A stretch of DNA of 64,000 nucleotides from Rhodothermus marinus DSM 4252 (GCF_000024845.1 NC_013501.1:1120001-1184000); one strand, 5' to 3'. Positions 1 through 10,837 are shown, counted from the first letter of the stretch. Notes: a model not told the origin generated them from the letters alone. A program made the numbers and translations.

Positions 1-57
1 GGCAACCTGGTCGGCGTGCCCATCGAGAAGGGCGACCCTGAAGCGGCACAATCCTGA
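1..57 (+). CDS. 3' end of an unidentified gene
   Basis: The first 57 bases read open in frame 1 as the last 18 codons of a protein ending in GDPEAAQS, followed by TGA at 55-57. A rho-independent terminator follows 16 bases later, which supports a real gene end. The fragment is too short to identify. The next gene is sufE, so an Fe-S assembly gene is possible, but nothing in the 18 residues shows it. Confidence 0.5.
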   Translation, partial: GNLVGVPIEKGDPEAAQS

Positions 58-73
58 AAGCTATCCCGCTGAC

Positions 74-112
74 AAAAGCCCTGCTCCGCCATTCTTCGGG
101 GCAGGGCTTTTC
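74..112 (+). terminator. rho-independent terminator
   Basis: An 11-bp perfect stem (AAAAGCCCTGC at 74-84 with GCAGGGCTTTT at 101-111) closes a 16-base loop and ends in a T run. It follows the partial gene ending at 57 and separates it from sufE. Confidence 0.8.
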
Positions 113-163
113 TGCTGGAGCAAAAGCTGTCGGCAACGCGTCTCTGTTAAAAACAAAAAAAAC

Positions 164-601
164 ATGCGAAAGCTGGACGCCCTGCTTGAACTGTTTCAGG
201 AGGCCGAGCCTGCCGAGCGGTTGCAGTTGTTGCTGGACTTTGCCGAGCGGCTGCCGCCGCTGCCGCCGGAGTACGTGCCGTTACGCGACGCCGGGCTGGG
301 TATGGTGCACGAATGCCAGTCGCCGGTCTTCTTTCTGCCGGAGGTGCAGGACGGCCGCGTGCGCATCTATGCCGACGTGCCGCGCGAGGCGCCGACGCCC
401 CGGGCTTTTACGGCAATGCTGGTCGAAGCCTTCGACGGCGAGCCGCCCGAGGTCGTGCTGGAGGCGCCCGAAGATCTGCTCTACCGGCTGGGCATCGCAC
501 CGCTGCTGGGCATGCAACGCCTGCGGGGATTGACCGCCATCTATCAGAAGCTCCGGCGTGAAGTGGCCGAAAAGGCCGGTCTCTCGGCTAATCCACGGTG
601 A
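164..601 (+). CDS. sufE: SufE-family cysteine desulfuration protein
   Basis: A 145-residue protein, the usual SufE length. SufE accepts persulfide sulfur from the cysteine desulfurase SufS and passes it to the SufBCD Fe-S scaffold in the cytoplasm. The family motif surrounding the acceptor cysteine is visible (HECQSPVFF, Cys51), as are the C-terminal helices ending in the GMQRLRGLTAIYQKL segment typical of the family. The ATG lies about 50 bases after the upstream terminator, so it is probably its own transcription unit. The last 14 bases overlap the convergent Nudix gene. No sufS is visible in the window unless the truncated gene at 1-57 is one. Confidence 0.88.
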   Translation: MRKLDALLELFQEAEPAERLQLLLDFAERLPPLPPEYVPLRDAGLGMVHECQSPVFFLPEVQDGRVRIYADVPREAPTPRAFTAMLVEAFDGEPPEVVLEAPEDLLYRLGIAPLLGMQRLRGLTAIYQKLRREVAEKAGLSANPR

Positions 602-1223
602 GCAGAGCCAGCAGTTCGGCCAGCATCATGGCCGTGGCACCCCAGATGCGATAGGAGCCTATCTCGAAAAAAGGCACCATTACGTCCCGTCCGCGAATCG
701 TCCAGCGCTCCCGGCGCCGGCTGGCCGGGTCCAGCAATGCGGCCAGCGGCACGCGCAGCACGGCTTCCACCTCTTCGGGGCAGGGGTGCAGCTCTGGCAG
801 CGGCGCAATGGCGCCGACGAACGGATGCACGCAGAAGTTGGAGACCGGTATGTAGAGCGGCGTCAGGGCCCCCAGCAGTTCGATCTGCTCGGGCGGCAGG
901 CCCAGCTCTTCGTGGGCTTCGCGGAGGGCTGTCTCCTGAAGGGTTTCGCCCGGCTCGCGTCGTCCGCCCGGAAAGCCAATCTGACCGCCGTGTTCTTTCA
1001 GATGGGAGGGACGCGCGACCAGCAGCAGGTGCGGGCGTTCTTGTTCGGGAAACAGCAGCGCCAGCACGCCGGCCTCCCGGCAGGGCTTCCCCTCAATGCG
1101 AAGCTGTTCAGGCGCCTGCCGGTACTCCGGCGCCATCTGAAGCTGGGCGGCAGTGCCGGGCAGGGGACCGGCCAGCCGTCGGCGCAGCAGGGTGATGCAC
1201 TCGGCGAACGTCGGCGTACGCAT
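588..1223 (-). CDS. Nudix hydrolase, CoA pyrophosphatase-like
   Basis: A 211-residue protein with a complete Nudix box (G-x5-E-x7-REAHEELG) around residues 90-112, preceded by HGGQIGFPGGRREPGE. That HGGQ..FPGG signature marks the NudL/NUDT7-type CoA pyrophosphatases, which split CoA or its derivatives into 3',5'-ADP and 4'-phosphopantetheine using Mg2+ or Mn2+. The assignment to CoA pyrophosphatase rests on this signature; substrate is inferred. The gene is convergent with sufE, overlapping it by 14 bases, and follows the minus-strand secreted-protein gene after about 24 bases, so the two may be cotranscribed. Confidence 0.85.
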   Translation of the reverse strand: MRTPTFAECITLLRRRLAGPLPGTAAQLQMAPEYRQAPEQLRIEGKPCREAGVLALLFPEQERPHLLLVARPSHLKEHGGQIGFPGGRREPGETLQETALREAHEELGLPPEQIELLGALTPLYIPVSNFCVHPFVGAIAPLPELHPCPEEVEAVLRVPLAALLDPASRRRERWTIRGRDVMVPFFEIGSYRIWGATAMMLAELLALLTVD

Positions 1224-1247
1224 ACCGCCAGCGTACGCCGGGAGCGT

Positions 1248-1955
1248 TCAGGGGATTCCGATAGGTTCGAAGCGGTAGTCGCGATAGAAAAGCTCCTGCG
1301 TGATCAGCAGTGTGTAGCGGCGCATGCGCCGACGCACAGGATGCAGCCAGGTGAGCTGGCGATGCACGGGCAGATCGCGTCCCTCAATGCGCACGAAGCG
1401 GGTCTGGAGTCGGGCTGGAGTAGGCATTCGGGGACCACGCAGCAGCAGCCGACTCTGCACCAGGCGACCGTCGTCGCGGGCAAACCAGAGCGTGATGCGC
1501 TCGACGGGCGGACGAGCGGGCGGTTGCAGCTCGAGGCGCCAGCAGGCCACCCGATCGACCGAGTCGGCGACGGCTGGCCCCCACGGACGCAGCCCATCCA
1601 GCAGACGAAACGGGGGCCAGCGGTCCAGCAGCGGTTCCAGCCAGCGCGGCTCCGGGCGCACTACCCGCGGAAAAGCTTCAGTGAGTACGGTCCGACCGTC
1701 CACCTCCAGCAACCGGACCTGGCGTTCCATGCGGTCCGGTGTAATGTGCACCTCGGCGACAAAGCGCACGCGGCGCACGCCATACGGGGCGTCGATCACG
1801 TGATGCCCTTCCACCTCGACGGAAAGTTGCTGCCAGTCCTGCCAGGCCGCGCGCTGCCCGCGCAACCAGGCCGCCCACAGCGTGTCGGCGGACTGCGCCG
1901 CGACGCACGCCGTGGTCAGCAGGAAAAGCGCAACGAGATGGAGCACGTAACGCAT
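1248..1955 (-). CDS. secreted protein of unknown function
   Basis: A 235-residue protein. I start it at the ATG at 1955 because the product then begins with a clear signal peptide (MRYVLHLVALFLLTTACVAA, likely cleavage after AQ). Longer readings to 2315 would run across the divergent response-regulator promoter and are proline/arginine-rich without a signal. The mature part is rich in beta-strand-like segments and Arg, with a DUF/LolA-like feel (periplasmic outer-membrane lipid or lipoprotein-binding folds), but I see no diagnostic motif. A Cys lies in the signal region (TTAC), not a good lipobox. Divergent from the two-component pair at 2105, with a 149-base shared promoter region. Confidence 0.7.
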   Translation of the reverse strand: MRYVLHLVALFLLTTACVAAQSADTLWAAWLRGQRAAWQDWQQLSVEVEGHHVIDAPYGVRRVRFVAEVHITPDRMERQVRLLEVDGRTVLTEAFPRVVRPEPRWLEPLLDRWPPFRLLDGLRPWGPAVADSVDRVACWRLELQPPARPPVERITLWFARDDGRLVQSRLLLRGPRMPTPARLQTRFVRIEGRDLPVHRQLTWLHPVRRRMRRYTLLITQELFYRDYRFEPIGIP

Positions 1956-2104
1956 TGCGGTCCGGTCGCTTCCCACGGTATTCAATGCCGGCGAGCGCTT
2001 CGAGATATGGCAGAACTGTGACAAAAGTTCGGCTTCTTTGCAGCGGTGGGACCTTTTGCCAGGGACATCGCGGTTTTTAGACGAGGAGCAATCAGTAAAG
2101 AACA

Positions 2105-2806
2105 ATGAGCGCGCGCATTCTGATCGTCGAAGACGATACGCCGCTGCGGGCGCTGCTGCAGGAGCGACTGGCGGCCGAGGGCTATGCGGTCGAGGCCGTC
2201 GCCACGGGCGAGGAAGCACTGCAGGCGCTGGAGGCCCGGCCGCCGGACCTGGTGGTGCTGGACCTGATGCTGCCGGGTATGGACGGGCTGGAGGTGTGTC
2301 GCCGGTTGCGGGCACGCCATCCGGCCGTGTACGTGCTGATGCTCACGGCACGCTCGAGCGAACTGGATCGCGTGGTCGGGCTGGAAGTCGGGGCCGACGA
2401 TTACGTGACCAAGCCGTTCAGCCTGAACGAACTGGTGGCGCGCGTGCGGGCCGGATTGCGTCGGCTGCAACTGGATCGGGAGACGGCCGACGAGGCGCCG
2501 CTGGAATTTGACGGACTGCGCATCGATCCGGTGCGACGGCAGGTCTGGCGCGACGGACAGCCCGTACACCTGACCGTCCGGGAATTCGAGCTGCTGCTGT
2601 TTCTGGCCCGGCATCCGGATCGGCCGTTCACCCGGCTGCAACTGCTCCGCGAGGTCTGGGGCATTGACTATCCCGGCTATGCGCGGACGGTCGATTCGCA
2701 CATCCAGCGGCTTCGGGCCAAGATCGAACCCACCCCAGGCGCGCCGCGCTACATCCGGACGGTCTGGGGCGTCGGCTACAAGTTTCAATCGAGTGAAGAG
2801 CCATGA
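2105..2806 (+). CDS. OmpR/PhoB-family response regulator
   Basis: 233 residues. The N-terminal receiver domain (about 1-120) carries the acidic pair EDD near residues 10-12, the phosphoacceptor Asp53 (VVLDLMLPGMDG) and the conserved Lys of the TKPFS motif. The C-terminal winged-helix domain (about 135-230) ends in RTVWGVGYKF, the OmpR-type signature. Phosphorylation by the partner kinase should change DNA binding at target promoters. Its stop overlaps the kinase start by four bases (ATGA), indicating translational coupling. Target genes cannot be told; the divergent secreted-protein gene is a candidate. Confidence 0.93.
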   Translation: MSARILIVEDDTPLRALLQERLAAEGYAVEAVATGEEALQALEARPPDLVVLDLMLPGMDGLEVCRRLRARHPAVYVLMLTARSSELDRVVGLEVGADDYVTKPFSLNELVARVRAGLRRLQLDRETADEAPLEFDGLRIDPVRRQVWRDGQPVHLTVREFELLLFLARHPDRPFTRLQLLREVWGIDYPGYARTVDSHIQRLRAKIEPTPGAPRYIRTVWGVGYKFQSSEEP

Positions 2807-4263
2807 GTAGCTGGCGCGGCTCGGTCTTCGGCCGCGTGGCCGCACTCCTGATCGGCGCGCAGGTGCTGGTGGCGCTGCTGGCCGTCGGGCTGAGTGCCTA
2901 CTTTGCCCAGACGCGAAGCCGGGAGCTGGCCGCTTCGGGCATCCGGCTCCGGCTCGACGCCCTGGCTGAAGAGATCGAACGTCGGGCCGATCTGACGACG
3001 GACGATCTGGCCACGCTACCCCTTCCGCTGCAACTGGACCTGAGGGCCCGCTTTCCGGATCCCGTCTGGCTGGTCGATACGCTGGGAAAGCCCGTCTTTG
3101 TCGCCCGGCCCGACTCGGAACTGTTCGGGCCATATCCGGAAATGCCCCGCGTGCTGCCCGCCGAGCTGCGTCCCTGGCTTCGTCGGGATACGCTGGTGGT
3201 GCATCTGGAAGGCGACGGCTGGGGGATGGCTCCGCTGTACGATCTGGGAGGACAGCGGGTAGGGGCCGTGGTGGTGTATCCGCTCCGGCGGTCGCTGGCC
3301 CGCGAGCTGGCCGGCACGCAGCAGGCCTACTATCGGGCGCTGGCCGTCACGCTGGGCGCGGCCGTGCTGCTGGCGCTGCTGCTGGGGGCGTTTTTTACCC
3401 GCCAGCTGGTGCGGCCGCTCCGCCGGGTGGTCGCCCAGGTGCAGCGCATCCAGGCGGGCGACTGGGAGGCGCGGCTTCCGGTGGCGCGCGACGATGAATT
3501 CGGGCGTCTAGCCCGCGCGGTGAACGAAATGGCGCAGGCCGTGGCCCGGAGCATCCGGTCGCTGGAAGAGACCGACCGCATGCGGCGGGAGCTGATGGCC
3601 GGGATCGGGCACGACCTGCGCACGCCGCTGGCCGCCCTGCTGGGTTATGCCGAAGAGGCCCGCCGACTCCTGCAACAGGGCAACACTGAGGCCGCCGTCG
3701 AAGCGCTGGCCGTGGTGGAGGAGCGCGGGCGACACCTGCAACGACTGGTCGAAGCGCTCTTCGAACTCAGCCTGCTGGAGCGTCCCGAACCACCCCTGCA
3801 ACTGGAGCCCGTACCGCTGGGGGAACTGCTGGACGAGACTTTTCGGGCGCACCGGCGCCTGTTTCAGGACGCGGGCCTGACGCTGCAGGCCGACTGGCCT
3901 CTGGCGCTGCCCGTGGTGGAAGCCGACGGCGCCCGGTTGCGCCGCGTGCTCGACAACCTGCTCGACAATGCCCGCCGGCACACACCCGCCGGGGGCACCG
4001 TCTGGCTGGGCGCGCGGGCGACCGAAACCGAGGTGCATATCTGGGTGCAGGACACTGGCCCCGGCCTCTCGCCCGAGCAGCAGGCCCGATTGTTTGAACC
4101 TTACGGGCGACAGAAAAGCGGTGCTTCCCGCGGGCTGGGGCTGCTCATCAGTCAGGCCATCGCCCGCGCGCACGGCGGCCGTCTGGAAGTAACCAGCGCG
4201 CCCGGACAGGGCAGCACCTTCACGCTGATCCTGCCCCGGCGCGAGGTGCAGTTCGACGACTGA
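2803..4263 (+). CDS. membrane sensor histidine kinase
   Basis: 486 residues. Order: TM1 (about 10-30), a periplasmic sensor region (about 31-175), TM2 (about 180-200), a HAMP domain (about 200-255), HisKA with H-box MAGIGHDLRTPLAALL (His270), and HATPase_c with N-box DNLLDNARRHT and G1/G2 boxes (DTGPGLS, RGLGLLISQ). It is an inner-membrane kinase that should phosphorylate Asp53 of the regulator encoded immediately upstream. The sensed signal is unknown. A hairpin follows the gene, but its T run faces the minus strand. Confidence 0.92.
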   Translation: MSSWRGSVFGRVAALLIGAQVLVALLAVGLSAYFAQTRSRELAASGIRLRLDALAEEIERRADLTTDDLATLPLPLQLDLRARFPDPVWLVDTLGKPVFVARPDSELFGPYPEMPRVLPAELRPWLRRDTLVVHLEGDGWGMAPLYDLGGQRVGAVVVYPLRRSLARELAGTQQAYYRALAVTLGAAVLLALLLGAFFTRQLVRPLRRVVAQVQRIQAGDWEARLPVARDDEFGRLARAVNEMAQAVARSIRSLEETDRMRRELMAGIGHDLRTPLAALLGYAEEARRLLQQGNTEAAVEALAVVEERGRHLQRLVEALFELSLLERPEPPLQLEPVPLGELLDETFRAHRRLFQDAGLTLQADWPLALPVVEADGARLRRVLDNLLDNARRHTPAGGTVWLGARATETEVHIWVQDTGPGLSPEQQARLFEPYGRQKSGASRGLGLLISQAIARAHGGRLEVTSAPGQGSTFTLILPRREVQFDD

Positions 4264-4271
4264 ACAAAAAA

Positions 4272-4299
4272 CGGGGCTACCGGATGTCCGGTAGCCCCG
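4272..4299 (-). terminator. terminator of hsp20 (minus strand)
   Basis: A 12-bp perfect stem (CGGGGCTACCGG with CCGGTAGCCCCG, ATGT loop). Read on the minus strand it is followed by TTTTTTGTT, so it terminates hsp20. The plus strand side has no T run, so it is weak for the kinase gene. Confidence 0.8.
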
Positions 4300-4319
4300 C
4301 CCTGCCGAAACTTCCCCGT

Positions 4320-4766
4320 TTAGCTGATCTCGATCCGACGCGCCTTGCTGCCTTCGGCCTTGGGCACGCGGATCGTCAGCACGCCATTCTCGTACTTGGC
4401 TTCGATGTTCTTTTCATCGACCGCCTTCGGGAGCGTGAAGCTCCGATAGAAGCGGCCGTAGCTCCGCTCGACCCGGATGTAGTTCGGCTTCTCTTCCTTG
4501 GTCTCCGACTTCCGCTCACCGCTGACCGTGAGGGTGCCGTCGTGATAGGTCACCGACAGCTCGTCCTTGTTCATGCCGGGCACGTCGAGCTGAATCAGGT
4601 AGGCATCGTCCGTTTCGGCCAGGTCGGCCCGCGGCACCCAGGTCACCGGCGCCGTCTCTTCGGCCGCTTCCACTTCACGCCCGAAGAACGTATCGAACAG
4701 GCGGTCCATCTCACGCTGCAGCCGACGCAGCTCCGTCATCGGCGAAAAGCGAACCAGGCTCGTCAT
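4320..4766 (-). CDS. Hsp20/alpha-crystallin small heat shock protein
   Basis: 148 residues with the alpha-crystallin domain from about residue 42 (RADLAETDDAYLIQLDVPGM) to about 140, including the conserved GTLTVSGER and the ENGVLTIRVPK strand, with the A-x-x-x-n-G-v-L motif of the family. The short N-terminal arm begins MTSLVRFSPMTELRRLQREM. I chose the ATG at 4766 because an excellent ribosome binding site (GGAGGAGGGAG) precedes it; a longer reading to 4862 adds an unrelated leader. It is an ATP-independent holdase that prevents aggregation of unfolding proteins. It is followed by its own terminator and is divergent from the TPR gene at 5054. Confidence 0.93.
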   Translation of the reverse strand: MTSLVRFSPMTELRRLQREMDRLFDTFFGREVEAAEETAPVTWVPRADLAETDDAYLIQLDVPGMNKDELSVTYHDGTLTVSGERKSETKEEKPNYIRVERSYGRFYRSFTLPKAVDEKNIEAKYENGVLTIRVPKAEGSKARRIEIS

Positions 4767-5053
4767 GGCTCCCTCCTCCGTTTGGTTGTCGTTTTCTTTC
4801 GAAGGCACCCTGCTATTTATCAACGGCCATGCCATGGCGGAAAATGCGTCAGATTGACACACGCGGACGTAAAAAAGACAAATTCGCGGGGCATCCGCAT
4901 CGGTCTTTCTGTCGAAAGAACCGCTTTCTCAAAAATGGGAGAATACCGACGAGCGGTTGTGCCGGAGCCATTCTGTCGTTAATTTCCTCTTTTAGATGAA
5001 AAGCCATTAAGGCGCCGAGGTGATCTTCTGTCAACTGTAAAGCCGAGGGCAAC

Positions 5054-6286
5054 ATGAACACGATGCAACCTGCCTGGAAGCGTTCGCTCGGGGGGCTGCT
5101 GGCGATCGGACTGTTTCTGGTGCTGGCCGGTCCCGGTGGTTGCTCCAGCGATCCGAACATCGAGGGGGCCAAGCTGGACCTGCGCAACAAAGACTACGCG
5201 CGGGCGCTGGAGAACGTCGAAAAGGCACTGCAGCGTAATCCCCAGAACGCCGAAGCCTACGAACTGAAGGGCCGCATCATCCTGGACATTCTGGCCAACC
5301 AGCAGAACCTCGATCCCGAGGCCCGTCAGGATACGGTGCGGGCCATGGTAGCGGCCTTCCAGAAAGCCGTGGAACTGGATCCCAAGCTGCAGGAAAACGT
5401 CCTCAATCAGCTGCGTTTTGCCTACGTGCGGGAGTTCCAGAACGGCGTGAACGCCTTCAACCGGGGGCGGGAAGACGCGACCTACTACCTGCACGCCGCC
5501 TCCTACTTCGAGAACGCCACGATCATTCAGCCCGATTCGGCCGGAGCCTATGTGAACGAGGCCTTTTCGTTGCTGAATGCCGGCCGCCAGGCCGAGGCGA
5601 TTCCGCCGCTGGAGACGGCCATCGCCAAAGGCGAAAACTCGAAGGATACCTATCTGATTCTTGCCGATCTGTACCGGCTCCAGCAGCAGCCGGAAAAGGC
5701 ACTGGAGGTGCTGGAAAAGGCCCGTGAGCTGTACCCGGACGATCCCGAGGTGCAGTCCCAGCTCCTCAACGCCTATGTGCAGGCCGGCAAGGTGGACGAG
5801 GCCATGAACGTCTACAAAGAGGCGGTGGAGCGGGAGCCGGACAACAAGCTCTACCGCTACAACTACGGCTCGCTCCTGCTGGAAGCCGGCCGCTACGACG
5901 AGGCCATCGAACATCTGACGAAGGCCACCGAGCTGGATCCGGAGTACGCCAACGCCTTCTACAACCTGGGAGCGGCCTATATCAACAAGGCGGTGGATGT
6001 GAACGACCGGGCCATCGCGCTGGACGATAGTCTGCGCGCAAATCGGAGCAAGCTTTCCAGAGAGCAGCAGCAACAACTGGAGGAGGAAATTGCCCGGCTC
6101 GTTGAAGAGCGTCGGCAACTCTTTACACAGGCGATTCCGCCGCTGGAGCGGGCGCGCGCGCTGATGGAAGCGCGTGGCGAGAACGTGCAGCCGATCTGCC
6201 GGGCACTCTTCCAGGCCTACGTGCAGACCGACCAGACCGAAAAGGCCAAGGAAGTCGAAGCCTGCGCCGGGCTGAACGACAACTGA
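5054..6286 (+). CDS. TPR-repeat lipoprotein
   Basis: 410 residues. A lipoprotein signal peptide (hydrophobic LLAIGLFLVLAG then GGC, lipid-modified Cys at about residue 31) is followed by tetratricopeptide repeats: one near residues 38-75 (YARALENVEKALQRNPQNAEAY) and a run at about 160-300 (for example GRYDEAIEHLTKATELDPEY), then a coiled-coil-like segment rich in Gln/Glu and Arg (about 325-350) and a final TPR-like helix pair. TPR lipoproteins act as scaffolds on the periplasmic face of a membrane; the partner is unknown. It has a promoter region of its own and a terminator immediately downstream. Confidence 0.85.
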   Translation: MNTMQPAWKRSLGGLLAIGLFLVLAGPGGCSSDPNIEGAKLDLRNKDYARALENVEKALQRNPQNAEAYELKGRIILDILANQQNLDPEARQDTVRAMVAAFQKAVELDPKLQENVLNQLRFAYVREFQNGVNAFNRGREDATYYLHAASYFENATIIQPDSAGAYVNEAFSLLNAGRQAEAIPPLETAIAKGENSKDTYLILADLYRLQQQPEKALEVLEKARELYPDDPEVQSQLLNAYVQAGKVDEAMNVYKEAVEREPDNKLYRYNYGSLLLEAGRYDEAIEHLTKATELDPEYANAFYNLGAAYINKAVDVNDRAIALDDSLRANRSKLSREQQQQLEEEIARLVEERRQLFTQAIPPLERARALMEARGENVQPICRALFQAYVQTDQTEKAKEVEACAGLNDN

Positions 6287-6310
6287 CCGGTTAGATTCCG
6301 CGCAAAACAG

Positions 6311-6342
6311 AAAGCCCGAACCGACACGGTTCGGGCTTTTTT
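6311..6342 (+). terminator. rho-independent terminator
   Basis: Stem AAAGCCCGAACCG (6311-6323) with CGGTTCGGGCTTT (6327-6339), ACA loop, then a T run. It ends the TPR lipoprotein gene. The A-rich left side may let it also stop the convergent E1 transcript. Confidence 0.85.
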
Positions 6343-6362
6343 ATTGACAGGCGGGCCGGTTG

Positions 6363-8495
6363 TCAGTAGGCCAGCAGCGCCCGCGCCGCCCGCAGGATGT
6401 CTTCGTCCTGTGGCAGGACCGCTCGCTCCAGCGGATCGGCAAAGGGGATGGGCGTAAAGGCGCCGGCCACGCGCTGCACCGGCGCATCCAGGTACTCGAA
6501 GGCTTTGGCCGCAATCTGCGCGGCGATCTCGGCCCCGAAGCCGGCAAACTCGTGGTCTTCGTAGACCACCAGCACGCGGTTGGTCTTGCGGACCGAATCC
6601 AGGATCGTGTCGATGTCCAGCGGGATGATCGTGCGGATGTCGATGATTTCGATCGAGACGCCGTCTTCTTTAGCCAGCCGGCGGGCGACGCTGGCCGACT
6701 TGTGCACCATCATCCCGTAGGTGACGATCGTCAGGTCGGTGCCTTCCTGAACGATTCGGGCCTTGCCGAAGGGCAGCAGGTAGTCGGCGTCCGGCTCCGG
6801 CGTGCGGGCGGCGGCGGCCCGGTAGAGCGCCTTGTGCTCCAGGAAGAGCACGGGATCGCGCATGCGGATGGCCGTCTTCAGCAGCCCCTTGGCGTCGGCC
6901 GCATTCGAGGGCATGGCGATCTTGTAGCCCGGCATGTGCCCGAAGATGCCCTCGATGTTCTGCGAGTGGCACAGGCCCCCGTGGATGTAACCGCCGCAGG
7001 GCACGCGGATGACGATGGGGCACTCCCAGGCGTTGTTCGAGCGATACCGGAAGGGGGCCACCTGGTTGCGGAGCTGCTGCATGGCCGGCCAGATGTAGTC
7101 GGCAAACTGAATCTCCACGACCGGCTTGAAGCCGCAGGCGGCCAGCCCGACGGCCGTGCCGATGATGGAGGCTTCGGCCAGCGGCGAGTTGAAACAGCGG
7201 TCGTAGCCGAAGCGCTTGGAAAGCCCCCGCGTGGCCGTGAACACGCCGCCCTTCGGGTCGGCCACGTCTTCGCCGTAGACGATCACGCGCTCGTCGCGCT
7301 CCATCTCTTCGTGCAGCGCGTGGTTGATGGCGTCGACCATCACCACAGGCGGTCCAGAGGGCGTGCTCTTTTCGTATTCCAGATCGAGCGTGCCCTCGAA
7401 GTACACGTAGCGGGTGGCCGTGCTCGGATCCGGGTCCGGTTGTTTTTCGGCCCAGCGGGCGGCCTCATCAACCTGACGGCGCACCGCGCGTCGGATTTCC
7501 TCGATCTGCTCGGCATCGAGTAGGCCGGCCTCCTGCAGCGCCTGCTCCATGCGCAGAATGGGATCGAGCTGGCGATCTTTTTCCAGCTCTTCGGGCAGGC
7601 GATATTTGGCGTGGTTGTCGGAGGAGGAGTGGGGAAGCAGGCGCACGACGTCGGCCACCAGCAGTACCGGTCCCTTGCCGGCGCGGAGGTGCTCGATCGC
7701 CGCCCGGGTGGCTGCGTAGGCTTTGAAGAAGTCCGTCCCGTCCACATGGATGCGGGCCAGCCCCTCGTAACCGGCGCCCAGTTTGTAGGGATTGCCGCCG
7801 GCCGTCTGCTCTTCGATCGGGACGGAGATCGCGTAACGGTTGTTCTGGATGAAGTACAGCACGGGCGCTTTGATACGGGCGGCCCAGTTAAGCGCTTCGT
7901 GGAAGGCGCCCTGCGAAGTGGCCCCCTCGCCGGCCGAACAGTAGACGTAGGCCTTTTCACCCCGGCGCTGAATGCCCATGGCGAGGCCCAGGGCCGGCAG
8001 AAATTGCGAACCCACCGACGAGGAGGGCGTCACAATATTCTTAGCGCGGTCGCTGTAATGGGCGGGCATCTGCCGGCCGCCCGAGTTGGGGTCGTCCGCT
8101 TTGGCCAGGTGGGCCAGCAGGACGTCTTCGGGGCGGCCGCCCAGCATCAGGTACGTGCACAGGTCCCGGTAGTACATCCAGAACCAGTCGAAGCCCGGCT
8201 TTGAAAGCAGGCCGGCGGCCGCCTGGGCGGCTTCGTGACCGGCCCCGCCGATGTGGAAGAAGCCTTTGCCCTGTTTGAGCAGCGTCAGCATTTTTTCATC
8301 GAGCCGCCGCGCCAGCAGCATCGTGCGATAGACGCGCAGCAGCGTGTCGGCGTCGAAGTCGGCCGGGCCGACCGGCCGGATGTCCAGATCGCCATCATAG
8401 GCCAGTACGGGAAGCTCGGCCACGTGCTGGCCGTTGGCACCTGTGACTGGAAGCGCTTTTTCAAGCGTATGCGCAGCTTTCTTTTTTCGCGGCAT
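6363..8495 (-). CDS. 2-oxoacid dehydrogenase E1, fused alpha and beta subunits
   Basis: About 710 residues from the ATG at 8495 (an alternative ATG is at 8522; neither has a clear ribosome site). The N-terminal half (about 45-370) is the E1 alpha subunit with the thiamine diphosphate motif (CSAGEGATSQGAFHEALNWA...QNN) and the phosphorylation-loop-like region; the C-terminal half (about 390-705) is E1 beta (VYGEDVADPKGGVF, FADYIWPAMQQLRNQ). It decarboxylates a 2-oxoacid (branched-chain or pyruvate) and transfers the acyl group to the E2 lipoyl domain. Fused E1 is known in Bacteroidota; E2 and E3 are not in the window, so the substrate is undecided. Confidence 0.9.
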   Translation of the reverse strand: MPRKKKAAHTLEKALPVTGANGQHVAELPVLAYDGDLDIRPVGPADFDADTLLRVYRTMLLARRLDEKMLTLLKQGKGFFHIGGAGHEAAQAAAGLLSKPGFDWFWMYYRDLCTYLMLGGRPEDVLLAHLAKADDPNSGGRQMPAHYSDRAKNIVTPSSSVGSQFLPALGLAMGIQRRGEKAYVYCSAGEGATSQGAFHEALNWAARIKAPVLYFIQNNRYAISVPIEEQTAGGNPYKLGAGYEGLARIHVDGTDFFKAYAATRAAIEHLRAGKGPVLLVADVVRLLPHSSSDNHAKYRLPEELEKDRQLDPILRMEQALQEAGLLDAEQIEEIRRAVRRQVDEAARWAEKQPDPDPSTATRYVYFEGTLDLEYEKSTPSGPPVVMVDAINHALHEEMERDERVIVYGEDVADPKGGVFTATRGLSKRFGYDRCFNSPLAEASIIGTAVGLAACGFKPVVEIQFADYIWPAMQQLRNQVAPFRYRSNNAWECPIVIRVPCGGYIHGGLCHSQNIEGIFGHMPGYKIAMPSNAADAKGLLKTAIRMRDPVLFLEHKALYRAAAARTPEPDADYLLPFGKARIVQEGTDLTIVTYGMMVHKSASVARRLAKEDGVSIEIIDIRTIIPLDIDTILDSVRKTNRVLVVYEDHEFAGFGAEIAAQIAAKAFEYLDAPVQRVAGAFTPIPFADPLERAVLPQDEDILRAARALLAY

Positions 8496-8646
8496 AGGTC
8501 TCAAGGGTTGGTGCACCACCATGGGCTGCGAGGAGCAGCCGGTCCCGAAAGCAAACGTGTGGGGCGTAACGCACGTTCCAGCAGTCAATACCCGAGCCAG
8601 TACCCACGCGTCTAATTTACGAAGCGGGGGGCGGTGGTGCAAAAGC

Positions 8647-10123
<1,477 letters not shown>

Positions 10124-10143
<20 letters not shown>

Positions 10144-10837
10144 CCTCTTCCACGAACCGGTAGCCTACGCCACGCACCGTCTGAATATGCTTGGCAAAGT
10201 CGCCCAGCTTCTCACGCAGGTTTTTGATGTGGGCGTCGACGGTGCGTTCGGTGACCATCATCGCATCTTTCCAGATGCGCTCGAGCAGTTCCTGGCGCGT
10301 GAAGGCCTTGCGCGGATGCCGGACCAGGTAACGCAGCAGCTCGAACTCCGTCAGGGTCAGGCCCAGGTCGCGGCCGCGCAGCGAGGCCCGGTACTCGTCT
10401 TCGTAAATGGTCAGGTCCTTGACCTTCAGCGTGCGGCTTTCCTCGACGCCCACGCGGCGCAGCACGGCCTTGATACGCGCCAGCAGCACCTGCGGCGAGA
10501 CCGGCTTGGTCAAGTAGTCGTCGCCGCCCATCATGAGGCCTTTCACCTGATCCTCCTCCTCACTCTTGGCCGTGAGGAAGATGATCGGGATGTGCTCGGT
10601 CTCGGCCCGTGAGCGCAGGCGCTTGCAGACCTCGTAGCCGTCCAGGCCCGGCAGCATGATGTCGAGCACGATCAGGTCGATTTCGGGCGAGGCCTTCTTG
10701 AGCGCCTCTTCGCCGTCGTAGGCCTTTTCGACCTGATAGCCTTCCTCGCTCAGGAAGTGGCCGATAACCTCGACCACATCTTCCTCGTCGTCGACGACCA
10801 GAATTTTGATCTCCGAGGGTTCGACAGTACGCGGCAT
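10124..10837 (-). CDS. OmpR/PhoB-family response regulator
   Basis: 237 residues with a receiver domain (VVDDEEDVVEV; phosphoacceptor Asp59 in IVLDIMLPGLDG; Lys in LTKPVSP) and a winged-helix DNA-binding domain ending HIQTVRGVGYRF. It is cotranscribed with the following kinase, which it overlaps by 20 bases. The likely promoter lies in the AT-rich stretch 10838-10910, between this gene and the alr gene that ends at 10911. Confidence 0.93.

Noticed and set aside
4863-5190. Minus-strand reading of 113 codons upstream of the TPR lipoprotein
   Set aside because: It overlaps the TPR gene in antisense and lacks a ribosome site; the region is the divergent promoter of hsp20 and the TPR gene.
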